Below are positions 7,885 to 15,710 of a stretch of DNA of 48,493 nt, in pieces (position 1 is the stretch's first letter; each line of letters begins with the position of its first letter). The position numbers and the translations under genes are program-made. The notes below the pieces were generated by a model. It ran no database searches. It had not been told where the DNA came from and saw only the letters and a list, made by a program, of their open reading frames with translations. Origin of the DNA: Lachnospiraceae bacterium (GTDB lineage Bacteria; Bacillota; Clostridia; Lachnospirales; Lachnospiraceae); contig JAKSRZ010000004.1 of NCBI GenBank assembly GCA_024403375.1, positions 1 through 48,493 on the forward strand, written 5' to 3'.

Positions 7885-8562
7885 TTATCTTCTTGTTCCA
7901 AGGTGAAGTCGTTCCTGACGTCTTGCCATACTTGTTATAGGATAGCATACGGCAAAGAACAGGAGTCCGCACACGAGATAGGCTGGACCGTAGCTTAAGG
8001 TGCCGTTGGCAACCCAGTTCGATGTGACATACATCAAATCGTTTCCTGCAATCATCTGAAGAACGCAGGTATTAAGAACAAGAACTGCCAGCTGTGTGGC
8101 CAGGGGCGGCATTATTATTTTTATCATTTGGGGAAGTACTACGATTCTCATGGTCTGAAGCGTTGTAAGTCCCTGAGCGGCCGTAGCTTCGTACTGTCCC
8201 TTGGGAATGGCTTCGATACCGCCTCTGACAATCTCGGATATAAGAGCACCGATACACAAGCCAAGCGCCATAATTCCCACTATTGTGGGTGATATTTTAA
8301 CTCCGCTGTAGATGAAGGAGTAGTATATAAAAAGAACCTGTAAGGTTAATGGAATGTTACGGAAAATTTCCAGATATACTCTGGCAAAGGACTTGGCTAT
8401 TTTATTCCGGGATGTGGCCATTAGGCCGAAGGTGAATCCCAGTAGCAGGGCGAGCATAAGCCCGCCTGCTGCTATGATTATCGTTGTCCAAAGACCTTTA
8501 ATAAAGACCATACGGTCATTCCACAGATATTGCCATCTCCATAATGCAAATACATCTGTCAT
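7885..8562 (-). CDS. Polar amino-acid ABC transporter permease (first of two)
   Basis: 225 residues, five to six membrane helices, of the HisQ/HisM/GlnP type. The coupling motif reads GGIEAIPKGQYEATAAQGL (about 134-152) followed by VVLPQMIKIIMPPL. It follows the binding-protein gene by 28 bp and precedes its partner permease by 36 bp. The four-component set (ATPase, binding protein, two permeases) is complete in this operon, so the importer is probably functional. Which amino acid it carries cannot be read from the permease. Confidence 0.92.
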   Translation of the reverse strand: MTDVFALWRWQYLWNDRMVFIKGLWTTIIIAAGGLMLALLLGFTFGLMATSRNKIAKSFARVYLEIFRNIPLTLQVLFIYYSFIYSGVKISPTIVGIMALGLCIGALISEIVRGGIEAIPKGQYEATAAQGLTTLQTMRIVVLPQMIKIIMPPLATQLAVLVLNTCVLQMIAGNDLMYVTSNWVANGTLSYGPAYLVCGLLFFAVCYPITSMARRQERLHLGTRR

Positions 8563-8590
8563 AGCAAATACCTCCGATCAAAGTTTAAGT

Positions 8591-9367
8591 TTATTTTATG
8601 CCGTTTTTGTCAATAAGGCCTGCAATAGTACCGTCTGAGAGCCAGCCTGTAATCTTTTCTTCAACATATTTTGTAAATTCGCAGCCCTTCTTTGTGGCAA
8701 CGCCGTAATCCTGAGGTGCAAATCTTGAGCTGATAATGTGGCAATCGTCGTCAACCCAAATGGAGAGAACGGATACATCTACGGCAAAGCCGTCTGCTGT
8801 GCCTGAGGCTACAGCAAGCTTACAATCTGAGTACTCCGGATATTCAACGAAATTGATTTTTGCGCTTGTGTTGGATTCAACGTTCTTCTTGGAAACCGAA
8901 CCTGTAACAACTGCGATTGTCTTGCCTTCGAAATCTTCCAGAGTCTCAATACCGGAGTCGTTTCTTACAAGTACGGATACATAGTCTGTATAGTAGGAAG
9001 TTGAGAAATCGTAGGATAATCTTCTTTCGTCCGTAATTGTAAACGTAGCGGCTACCATATCGATTTCGCCTGAATCAAGAAGCTGGCCTCGTGTGGAGGC
9101 GTTAACGGAGGTGAATTCAACCTTTACGCCCAGGTCCTCAGCCATTTTCTTTGCCAAATCGATTTCAAGACCTTCATACTCGCCTGTAGCGGGATTTAAG
9201 TAACCAAAACCGAGAGTTGCTTCCTTTACGCCGACCTTAAGGACTCCGGCTTTCTTAATTTTTTCAACCGATGCGTCCTTGGATTCGGCTCCGCAGCCTG
9301 CCAGTGAGAACATTACGAGTGTTGCAGCCAATAATGTACAAATGATTCTTAAAAATGTTTTTTTCAT
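8591..9367 (-). CDS. Amino-acid ABC transporter substrate-binding lipoprotein
   Basis: 258 residues. The signal peptide ends in lipobox SLAGC with lipidated C25. The mature protein has the two-lobe family-3 solute-binding fold: VLKVGVKEATLGFGYLNP, YEGLEIDLAKKMAEDLG, the ligand-binding region MVAATFTITDERRLSYDFS with the conserved Thr-Arg contact for the amino-acid carboxylate, and GKTIAVVTGSVSKKNVE. This fits polar amino acids such as glutamine, glutamate or aspartate, and is not more specific than that. It delivers ligand to the two permeases encoded next. The ribosome binding site is AAAGGAGCGAC. Confidence 0.93.
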   Translation of the reverse strand: MKKTFLRIICTLLAATLVMFSLAGCGAESKDASVEKIKKAGVLKVGVKEATLGFGYLNPATGEYEGLEIDLAKKMAEDLGVKVEFTSVNASTRGQLLDSGEIDMVAATFTITDERRLSYDFSTSYYTDYVSVLVRNDSGIETLEDFEGKTIAVVTGSVSKKNVESNTSAKINFVEYPEYSDCKLAVASGTADGFAVDVSVLSIWVDDDCHIISSRFAPQDYGVATKKGCEFTKYVEEKITGWLSDGTIAGLIDKNGIK

Positions 9368-9399
9368 GTTTTTGTCGCTCCTTTTTTTCTATATAAAAT

Positions 9400-9423
9400 C
9401 TACAACCTTTGGGTCGGTTATAG
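9400..9423 (-). other. Intercistronic hairpin between ATPase and binding-protein genes
   Basis: On the minus strand CTATAACC pairs with GGTTGTAG (one U-G pair) around an 8-nt loop and is followed by ATTTTATA. It lies in the 67-bp gap before the binding-protein gene. It could be a weak terminator or a stabilising 5' structure; binding proteins are often made in excess over the other components. Confidence 0.35.
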
Positions 9424-9434
9424 GTTTTTTCAGG

Positions 9435-10154
9435 TTATAAAATCTTACTTAAGAATGCCTTGGTTCGTTCATTCTTCGTATGATTGAAGAATTCGTCTGG
9501 GGTGCCCTCCTCAAGGATTCTTCCGTCATCCATGAAGATGATTCGGTCGGCAACCTCTCGTGCAAACCCCATTTCGTGAGTAACTGTTACCATGGTGATA
9601 TTCTCTTTGGACAGCTTGATCATTACATCAAGAACTTCCTGTACCATTTCCGGGTCGAGAGCTGAAGTGGGTTCGTCAAAAAGAAGTATCTTGGACTTCA
9701 TACAAAGGGCTCTTGCTATTGCTACTCTTTGTTGTTGGCCGCCGGATAACATGTTGGGATAAGCGTCGGCTTTTGCTCTTAATCCTACAAGATCAAGATA
9801 GTGGTAAGCCACCTCCTGTGCTTCTTCCTTAGTCATAAGCCTGTGAAGTACCGGGGCCATCGTAAGATTTTTCAGGATGGTCATATGGGGGTAAAGATTG
9901 AACTGCTGGAAAACCATTCCTATGTTATCTCTTACAAGTCTCGTTTTGTTTTTATCGGTAAGTCTCTCTCCGTTTATCCAAACCTCGCCGCTTGTGGGCT
10001 TTTCCAGAAAATTCATGCATCGTATTGTTGTCGATTTACCTGAACCGGACGGGCCGATAATAACTAATTTTTCACCTTCCTTTACTTCTATGTTTACGTT
10101 TTTTAAAACGTGAAGATCTCCATAACTTTTGTTCACATCGATCAGTTTAATCAT
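9435..10154 (-). CDS. Amino-acid ABC transporter ATP-binding protein
   Basis: 239 residues, full length for the GlnQ/HisP class. Walker A is GPSGSGKST (about 34-42), the Q-loop is in [13 protein letters not shown], the signature is [15 protein letters not shown], Walker [14 protein letters not shown], and the switch histidine VTHEMGFA. The C-terminal [19 protein letters not shown] is typical of polar amino-acid transporters. It is the first gene of the leftward operon, preceded by a promoter at 10243-10271 and a leader hairpin, and energises the two permeases encoded downstream. Confidence 0.94.
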   Translation of the reverse strand: MIKLIDVNKSYGDLHVLKNVNIEVKEGEKLVIIGPSGSGKSTTIRCMNFLEKPTSGEVWINGERLTDKNKTRLVRDNIGMVFQQFNLYPHMTILKNLTMAPVLHRLMTKEEAQEVAYHYLDLVGLRAKADAYPNMLSGGQQQRVAIARALCMKSKILLFDEPTSALDPEMVQEVLDVMIKLSKENITMVTVTHEMGFAREVADRIIFMDDGRILEEGTPDEFFNHTKNERTKAFLSKIL

Positions 10155-10180
10155 TGCTCACTCCGTTTCCGAAAAGCAAA

Positions 10181-10214
10181 GGGCATCATACACAGGTGAT
10201 GGTGTATGACGCCC
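10181..10214 (-). promoter_or_regulatory. Hairpin in the leader of the amino-acid operon
   Basis: GGGCATCATACAC (10181-10193) and GTGTATGACGCCC (10202-10214) pair over 13 positions with one mismatch, 8-nt loop. Read leftward it lies between the predicted start of transcription (about 10236) and the ATPase start codon at 10154, and is followed by TTTGCTTTT. It may be an attenuator or weak terminator; no competing antiterminator was found. Confidence 0.5.
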
Positions 10215-10242
10215 TTGTCATTTCTGTTTTTGTGATGCGTGC

Positions 10243-10271
10243 ATTATAGTACCGCTTTTTTCATCTGTCTA
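10243..10271 (-). promoter_or_regulatory. Promoter of the leftward amino-acid operon
   Basis: Minus strand: TAGACA (10266-10271), 17-bp spacer, perfect TATAAT (10243-10248). This points at the seven-gene operon and leaves a leader of about 80 nt. It is back to back with the LysR gene promoter, the usual arrangement for a LysR regulator and its target. Confidence 0.75.
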
Positions 10272-10313
10272 ATACCAATGAAAAGACAAGTTGATACTAT
10301 TTTTGATATTAAG

Positions 10314-10343
10314 TTGCATATTTGAGGCGGGTTGTGGTATATA
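10314..10343 (+). promoter_or_regulatory. Probable promoter of the first LysR gene
   Basis: TTGCAT (10314-10319), 18-bp spacer, TATATA (10338-10343), upstream of ATG 10400. It is a moderate match. The AT-rich 45 bp between this and the leftward promoter is where the regulator would be expected to bind. Confidence 0.45.
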
Positions 10344-10399
10344 TGCAGTGTAATGCGTTAAAGTGGGAAAATGAAACAATCTTTGACAGGAGAGCGAGT

Positions 10400-11317
10400 A
10401 TGAATATAGACGCACTGAGAAACTTTATTGTTATAGCGGAAGAAGAGAATATAACTACTGCATCAAGGAAACTGCATATTGCACAGCCGCCCTTGTCCAG
10501 ACAGCTGAAGGCGTTGGAGGAGGATCTTGGAGTATCTCTTTTTTACAGAAATAAGCAAAGGATACACCTGACGGAAGAAGGAAAGTATCTGCTGGATTCC
10601 GCCAAATCCATTACGGAGACAATTGACAAAACAAGACGCCAAATTAAAGAAATCAGTAACGGAAAAAGCGGAACGATATATATCGGTGCGGCAGAAGCTG
10701 CTTACGTATCGTTGCTTCCCGAATCCATCAGACTGTTCCACGAGAAGAATCCAAGAATGATGTATCACCTTAGTGCAGCAACGTCATCGGACATATGCAA
10801 TTCACTTATAGCCAACAAGCTTGATGTGGGAATTGTTCTGGAACCATATAATAACGAGCTTTTTGATGGTATCAGAATATATTCAGGCTCGTATCTTGCT
10901 GCCTTCAGTGATAAAAATGTATTGAATAAAGAAAAAGAAAAGCCACTGAAAATAAAAGAACTGGCTCAGTATCCACTTATAGTGTCCAGCCGAAAAGCGG
11001 CCAAGCAGGCACTTTTGGCTGCTATGGCAGAAAACAGTCTGGAGCCCAACATAGTATGTGAATATTCGCTGCTCATGGCTGCTCTGAGTATGGCTCAGGT
11101 AGACCTTGGAGTTGCGGTAATCCCTTCATCAGCCATTTCGCTTATGTCCGAGTATCCCGGCCTTTCCTACCGCCACATCGTATCTCCACAGGTGGATCTT
11201 CACCTCGCTTTGATTCGAAAGAAAAATGAGAACCTGGACAATTACAATCCTGCCGTTGATAATTTCTGGGATTTTATGAATGACAGATTCAGCCCACAAA
11301 CTTCTGAGCAATTCTGA
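10400..11317 (+). CDS. LysR-family transcriptional regulator (first)
   Basis: 305 residues from ATG 10400, with AGGAGAG seven bases upstream; in-frame starts further left lack such a site. The N-terminal winged helix MNIDALRNFIVIAEEENITT...RKLHIAQPPLSRQLKALEEDLG is typical (about 1-60), followed by a two-lobe effector domain beginning SGTIYIGAAEAAYVSLLP. It diverges from the seven-gene amino-acid operon, so by the usual LysR arrangement it probably controls that operon in response to a small metabolite, perhaps the amino acid or its 2-oxo acid. Its 3' end overlaps the convergent second LysR gene by 29 bp. Confidence 0.9.
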   Translation: MNIDALRNFIVIAEEENITTASRKLHIAQPPLSRQLKALEEDLGVSLFYRNKQRIHLTEEGKYLLDSAKSITETIDKTRRQIKEISNGKSGTIYIGAAEAAYVSLLPESIRLFHEKNPRMMYHLSAATSSDICNSLIANKLDVGIVLEPYNNELFDGIRIYSGSYLAAFSDKNVLNKEKEKPLKIKELAQYPLIVSSRKAAKQALLAAMAENSLEPNIVCEYSLLMAALSMAQVDLGVAVIPSSAISLMSEYPGLSYRHIVSPQVDLHLALIRKKNENLDNYNPAVDNFWDFMNDRFSPQTSEQF

Positions 11318-12176
11318 TGAAATCTCTGTTGGCTTTTCTGTGATAATCACTTTGCAGATAGCCGAAAGAGATGTCAAATACGGTTCGGCCATCAAACTGC
11401 AGAATATGGAGGCTCTTTTGCTTTTCCTTTGACAATACGTTTCGATAAAGGCTGTCAGAGCAGAAGCAGGCACCTTCACCTTTTACGCACAGTTCCAGAA
11501 GAAGCTCCATATTTTTGGAACGAGTGCGAATGATGGGCTTATAATCCACTTCCGAAAGGATTTTTTCTCCGATTCTTCCGGCAATATCATCAGAGCTGGT
11601 AACCAGAAAGGGAACATCCGCGAACTCTTCCAGCCTTTCATTAATGCCCTTGGTTTTAAGCAGTTCCTTGGAAATCAACAGAAGAAGCTCCTCCTTATAA
11701 AAGGGAATGATTTCAACTCCCGGAATTACTTCCGGAAAGTAAGCACAGGCCAAATCGATTTCACCATCTAACAGCATTTTCTTTATATTCTCATTGGAAT
11801 CCTCAAGTATATGTGTCTGAATCAACGGATATTCCTTATGAAATGTGCTTATGATATCGGGCAAAATAACACGCCCCCTGGTAAGTCCTATGCCAATGCG
11901 AAGTATTCCGCTCTGCTCGTTTTTTACATCGGAGAGCTCCTGATTCAGAGCCTCATATTCCTTAATGGCTTTAAGGGCATAATTTTTGAAAACAGTACCC
12001 GCATAGGTTAATTCCAGTGGAGATTTTCTGACAAATAAGATACTTCCGACCTCTTTCTCCAATGCAGCAATCTGAGCACTCAAGGTTTGTTGAGTGATAT
12101 GGAGTTTATTTGCGGCACGTGTTATATTTCGCTCCTTTTCCGTTGCCAGAAAATATTCTATATTTGAAAAGTTCAT
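11289..12176 (-). CDS. LysR-family transcriptional regulator (second)
   Basis: 295 residues. The N-terminal DNA-binding domain is MNFSNIEYFLATEKERNITR...KLHITQQTLSAQIAALEKEVG (about 1-60), followed by the effector domain starting SGILRIGIGLTRGRVILP. It is divergent from the aminotransferase gene at 12300, and the 123-bp gap holds a 15-bp dyad with T-N11-A symmetry, so it is the likely regulator of the aminotransferase / dehydrogenase operon and of itself. The last 29 bp overlap the convergent first LysR gene. It is not a close duplicate of that regulator: the effector domains differ clearly. Confidence 0.9.
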   Translation of the reverse strand: MNFSNIEYFLATEKERNITRAANKLHITQQTLSAQIAALEKEVGSILFVRKSPLELTYAGTVFKNYALKAIKEYEALNQELSDVKNEQSGILRIGIGLTRGRVILPDIISTFHKEYPLIQTHILEDSNENIKKMLLDGEIDLACAYFPEVIPGVEIIPFYKEELLLLISKELLKTKGINERLEEFADVPFLVTSSDDIAGRIGEKILSEVDYKPIIRTRSKNMELLLELCVKGEGACFCSDSLYRNVLSKEKQKSLHILQFDGRTVFDISFGYLQSDYHRKANRDFIRIAQKFVG

Positions 12177-12205
12177 ATGGCTTGCCTCACATCACAGTAT
12201 TTTAG

Positions 12206-12220
12206 CTGTAGTATATACAG
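12206..12220. promoter_or_regulatory. LysR-type operator dyad
   Basis: CTGTA-GTATA-TACAG is a perfect 5-5-5 dyad that contains the T-N11-A spacing (T12207, A12219) of LysR-type boxes. It lies between the divergent LysR gene and the aminotransferase gene, just upstream of the -35 element of the latter, the usual place for an activator site. Confidence 0.65.
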
Positions 12221-12231
12221 AAAATAACAGT

Positions 12232-12261
12232 TTTACAAGTGTGACATCCGAAGTATATAAT
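12232..12261 (+). promoter_or_regulatory. Promoter of the aminotransferase operon
   Basis: TTTACA (12232-12237), 18-bp spacer, TATAAT (12256-12261). Transcription would start about 30 bp before the ATG at 12300, which follows the ribosome binding site CGGAGG at 12286-12291. Confidence 0.65.
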
Positions 12262-12299
12262 CCGTCCAAAATAAAATCCCATTTTCGGAGGTACATACT

Positions 12300-13496
12300 A
12301 TGAAAGATTATTTCATATATTCCGGTGCAGACAGACTGAAAAACGTTGAAATGTCTTCAATAAGAATTGTTATCGAAAAGGCCAGAGACATGGCCGCTGC
12401 CGGATATCCGGTAATATCCCTCAGTGCCGGAGAGCCGGATTTTAACACTCCAAAGGCAATTAAGGAGGCAACAATTGATGCACTCCGTGAGGATATGACT
12501 CATTACAGCTCAAACAGAGGATATCTCCCACTGAAAAAAGAGATTGCAGCAAGCATTAAGGAAGAAACCGGGACGGAGTACGATCCTGATAAAGAGATAC
12601 TTACCACCAACGGCGGAGCAGAAGCGTTGAATAATATTTTTCTTTCGACGATTAACCCGAGAGACGAAGTCATTATTTTTACACCGGCATTTGTAAGCTA
12701 TAGACAGCTGGCGATAATGTGCGGTGCCACACCCGTCGAGATTCCCCTTACAAAAGATGACGGGTACCAGATTGATATTGAGGCAGTTAAGGCTGCAATA
12801 ACGGACAGAACTAAAATGATTGTTCTGAATAACCCCAACAATCCGACCGGAGCAGTGTATAAGTACGAGAAACTTGAACAACTCTGCAAGATTGCAATAG
12901 AAAATAATCTGATGGTTCTGTCAGATGAAATATACAGTAATATTGTTTATGACGGAGAATTTCATTCCATAGCTTCATTTCCGGGAATGAAGGAAAGAAC
13001 CTTTCTGGTAAGCGGCTTTTCAAAAATATTTGCCATGACCGGATGGAGAATGGGATATATTGCCTGCGACAGCAGATTTTATGCTAATTTGATGAAAGTG
13101 CATCAATACAGTACCACATCATCGGTTACCTTCACCCAGGCAGGCCTGGCAAGGGCGATGCGAAGCGAGTCTGTTAAGGAAGATACAGCACAGATGGTTA
13201 AAACCTTTGCAAAAAGAAGAAACCTTATTACCGCCCTTCTTGACGAAATTCCCGGCTTGTCCTATGTTGTTCCTGAAGGAGCCTTCTATATCATGATAGA
13301 TGTAAGCGCCACAGGACTTAACGGCGAAGAATTCGCAAAACGACTGCTGAATGAAAAATATGTGGCTACAGTGCCTGCAGTAGGGCTTGGAAGTCATTGT
13401 GTAAACGAGATAAGAGTTTCCTTCGCCTCATCCGAAGAGAGCCTTATAGAAGCTTTTTCAAGAATGAAGGATTTTGTAAAAGAAATACTAAAATAA
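12300..13496 (+). CDS. Class I/II PLP-dependent aminotransferase
   Basis: 398 residues, full length for the fold-type I aspartate aminotransferase family. Visible motifs: SLSAGEPDFNTPKAI (substrate region), TTNGGAEAL, NNPNNPTGAVY, SDEIYSNIVY, and the PLP lysine K242 in SGFSKIFAMTGWRMGY, with the arginine of IRVSFA near the C-terminus that binds the substrate carboxylate. It exchanges the amino group between an amino acid and a 2-oxo acid; the partner amino acid is not readable (aspartate, alanine and aromatic types look alike here). It heads an operon with a D-2-hydroxyacid dehydrogenase 28 bp downstream, so the product 2-oxo acid is probably reduced to a 2-hydroxy acid, or the pathway runs the other way. 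Confidence 0.92.
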   Translation: MKDYFIYSGADRLKNVEMSSIRIVIEKARDMAAAGYPVISLSAGEPDFNTPKAIKEATIDALREDMTHYSSNRGYLPLKKEIAASIKEETGTEYDPDKEILTTNGGAEALNNIFLSTINPRDEVIIFTPAFVSYRQLAIMCGATPVEIPLTKDDGYQIDIEAVKAAITDRTKMIVLNNPNNPTGAVYKYEKLEQLCKIAIENNLMVLSDEIYSNIVYDGEFHSIASFPGMKERTFLVSGFSKIFAMTGWRMGYIACDSRFYANLMKVHQYSTTSSVTFTQAGLARAMRSESVKEDTAQMVKTFAKRRNLITALLDEIPGLSYVVPEGAFYIMIDVSATGLNGEEFAKRLLNEKYVATVPAVGLGSHCVNEIRVSFASSEESLIEAFSRMKDFVKEILK

Positions 13497-13497
13497 G

Positions 13498-13512
13498 ATG
13501 CCGGACCGGCAT
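13498..13512 (+). other. Short perfect palindrome between aminotransferase and dehydrogenase
   Basis: ATGCCGG-A-CCGGCAT begins two bases after the aminotransferase stop. Without a T-run it is not a terminator; it can form a six-pair hairpin just upstream of the GGGGAG ribosome binding site of the next gene and may protect or space the mRNA. Confidence 0.4.
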
Positions 13513-13524
13513 TGGGGAGCAACG

Positions 13525-14484
13525 ATGAAAGTAGTTATTACAGCACGTGATTACAGCAAATATGATTCAGAAGCAGTAGAATTACTCAGAAAAAGCGGCC
13601 TGGAAGTAGTGGATTTAAGTGATACGGGATGTGGTACAGGAACCACACCGGAACAGATGACCGAGTACATAGGCGATGCTGACATAGTGATTACCGGCCT
13701 GGAGCCTATGCAGGCTTCAACTATCAATGCGTGCCCGAATCTGAAAATGCTTTCAAAAAGATCGATTGGATATGATTCCGTGGACCTGGAAGCCTGCAGG
13801 GAAGCAGGAATAACGGTGACACGTACTGCCGGAGCGGTTGAAGCAGCGGTAGCGGAGCATGTGATAGCGTTCGTGATGTATTTTGCAAGAAACATCGTGG
13901 ACATGAATTCAGCCATGCATGAAGGAAACTGGACAAGAATAATGTCTTACGGAGCCAAGAGCCGCACTATCGGGCTTGTAGGATTTGGCGGTATCGGCAA
14001 GGAAATCGCTGTAAGAGCTAGGGCGATGGGCATGGAAGTAATATATTACTGCCGCCATCCGAAGGAAGAGTACGAGACAGAATACGGTGCTAAAAGCGTA
14101 TCATTAGATGAACTGATTTCCACCAGCGATTACATTTCCGTGAATGTTCCGCTGACCAAGGAAACGGAGAGAATGTTTGGCGCAAAAGAGTTTGCCAAAA
14201 TGAAAAAAGAGTGCGTTTTTATCAATATCGCACGTGGCCAAGTGATGGATGATAAGGCCCTGGCTGAGGCACTGAACAATGGAAAGATTCGTGGAGCGGG
14301 AATCGATGTTTTCGATTCTGAACCCTGTACGGATTCTGTGTTAAAGGACTGTAAAAACGCGATCCTCACTCCACATACGGCACCTTTTACCTCAGAAAAC
14401 TTCCGCAAAATGAATCTGATTGCTGCGCAGAATGTTATAGACTATATAAATGGTTGCATACTGGAAAATAACAGGCTGGTTTGA
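13525..14484 (+). CDS. D-isomer-specific 2-hydroxyacid dehydrogenase (second copy)
   Basis: 319 residues from ATG 13525, preceded by GGGGAG. NAD-binding motif GFGGIG lies in IGLVGFGGIGKEIAVRA (about 150-166); the catalytic Arg is in INIARGQVMDDKAL and the catalytic His in TPHTAPFTSENF. Full length. The family converts 2-oxo acids and D-2-hydroxy acids with NAD(H); phosphoglycerate dehydrogenase is the best-known member, but no serA-type ACT domain is present and the aminotransferase neighbour does not look like a clear SerC. It differs clearly from the dehydrogenase at 4675-5568. A LuxR-type regulator gene follows 37 bp later. Confidence 0.9.
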   Translation: MKVVITARDYSKYDSEAVELLRKSGLEVVDLSDTGCGTGTTPEQMTEYIGDADIVITGLEPMQASTINACPNLKMLSKRSIGYDSVDLEACREAGITVTRTAGAVEAAVAEHVIAFVMYFARNIVDMNSAMHEGNWTRIMSYGAKSRTIGLVGFGGIGKEIAVRARAMGMEVIYYCRHPKEEYETEYGAKSVSLDELISTSDYISVNVPLTKETERMFGAKEFAKMKKECVFINIARGQVMDDKALAEALNNGKIRGAGIDVFDSEPCTDSVLKDCKNAILTPHTAPFTSENFRKMNLIAAQNVIDYINGCILENNRLV

Positions 14485-14521
14485 TATTATACTTGTAATA
14501 AAAAATTGGCAGGATATCGTA

Positions 14522-15661
14522 ATGAACATTGAAGCAGGATTAACCAATCTTTTCCGAAAGAAAGACAAAAAAAGAATAACGGGAAGCCGTGCCAGCGTAA
14601 TCAATGGATTATATGATTTTACGGAATACGGCAGGGAAATTCTTAAAAAACCGGAGGCGCTGACAGCATGCCTTAAGATATTTGGCGAGCGTGAGGCCGA
14701 TATTCTTACAAGAATCATTCTGGCCGAATGCCAATACCAGAAAAATGACTGCTATAAGGCATTGGTTCAGGTGAGCGGAGCCATGGCACTTCTGGGTGAG
14801 GAAAAGCACGCGGAGCTGTGGTTTGTAACGCGATATATTCAAATGTGCGTTATGATTGTTACAGGGCAGGTTGAAACCCTTAATCCTATAGTAAACAGTA
14901 TGAAAAACAGGGTTTACTTGTCCAAAAACAGATTACTCATAGATAATTATGAGGCATTGGCTGTCTGGTGTGCCCTTTATGATGATGAGTGGAAAATTGT
15001 GGATAAATGGATGAATGACAATGCTCCAAATGAGTTTGGAAAGATAACTTTGGATGACTGCTTCAGACTGTTTATCAAGGCAAGGGTGTATCTTGCACAG
15101 AATAAATATCTGGCACTGATTGCAATGCTGGAAATAATGAGACCGATACTTGAAGCGGACGACAGAATTATGCAGCTATGCGAGCTTTATATGCTGTATG
15201 CACTGGCTCTTTATGGGGACAGCAAAATGGAAGAAGCCTTTGAGTATCTGGAGAAGGCTCTGATAGTTGCGCATCAACGGCAGTTCGACAGGCTGCTGGC
15301 CGATGAAGGCAGAAGAATGTACGATTTGCTTACTGACTATCTTACAAGTCATATAAGTGAGGAAAAAGCCGACTTAATAAAATACGCAAAACATATTCAA
15401 GAACTATCCAGAGTAATGCTGGGACTTTATCCACAGTACCTTAATCAGGAAAAGAAAAACGCCTTGGGACTTACCAATAAGGAAACGGAGATTCTTTCTT
15501 TGATGGTAGAGCGATATACAAATGGTGAAATAGCTGAAAAACTTGACGTTTCCATTAATACAGTCAAATATCACTCAAAAAACATATACAAAAAACTAGA
15601 GGCAAAAAACAGGGTGGACGCAGTAAAAAAGGCAATGAAGGAATTGTACATTAAATTTTGA
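14522..15661 (+). CDS. LuxR-type transcriptional regulator with helical N-terminal domain
   Basis: 379 residues from ATG 14522 (AGGA seven bases upstream); an ATG at 14450 would overlap the dehydrogenase gene and lacks a clear site. The N-terminal 300 residues are alpha-helical and look like degenerate TPR repeats of the MalT-like kind (for example the helix pairs around YMLYALALYGDSKMEEAFEY). The C-terminal domain (about 317-379) is a LuxR/GerE helix-turn-helix: LTNKETEILSLMVERYTNGE, then IAEKLDVSINTVKYH and SKNIYKKL. There is no receiver domain and no MalT ATPase domain. It probably regulates the preceding aminotransferase / dehydrogenase pair, with which it seems to be cotranscribed. Confidence 0.83.
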   Translation: MNIEAGLTNLFRKKDKKRITGSRASVINGLYDFTEYGREILKKPEALTACLKIFGEREADILTRIILAECQYQKNDCYKALVQVSGAMALLGEEKHAELWFVTRYIQMCVMIVTGQVETLNPIVNSMKNRVYLSKNRLLIDNYEALAVWCALYDDEWKIVDKWMNDNAPNEFGKITLDDCFRLFIKARVYLAQNKYLALIAMLEIMRPILEADDRIMQLCELYMLYALALYGDSKMEEAFEYLEKALIVAHQRQFDRLLADEGRRMYDLLTDYLTSHISEEKADLIKYAKHIQELSRVMLGLYPQYLNQEKKNALGLTNKETEILSLMVERYTNGEIAEKLDVSINTVKYHSKNIYKKLEAKNRVDAVKKAMKELYIKF

Positions 15662-15675
15662 TAAATTCATTGAAT

Positions 15676-15704
15676 TTGATATAAAAAAAGAACACTTCTA
15701 TGAA
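15676..15704 (+). promoter_or_regulatory. Probable promoter of the first chemoreceptor gene
   Basis: TTGATA (15676-15681), 17-bp spacer, TATGAA (15699-15704). It would start transcription near 15711 and leave a leader of about 290 nt before the chemoreceptor ATG. I found no sigma-28-type TAAA / CCGATA pair here. Confidence 0.45.
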
Positions 15705-15710
15705 AAAAGC

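Noticed and set aside
12510..12881. Antisense reading frames of more than 100 codons inside the aminotransferase gene and similar ones elsewhere (for example 2516-3109, 29461-29979, 43692-44261)
   Set aside because: All lie opposite well-supported genes, show no domain, and have no ribosome binding site; they are shadows of the sense-strand coding bias.
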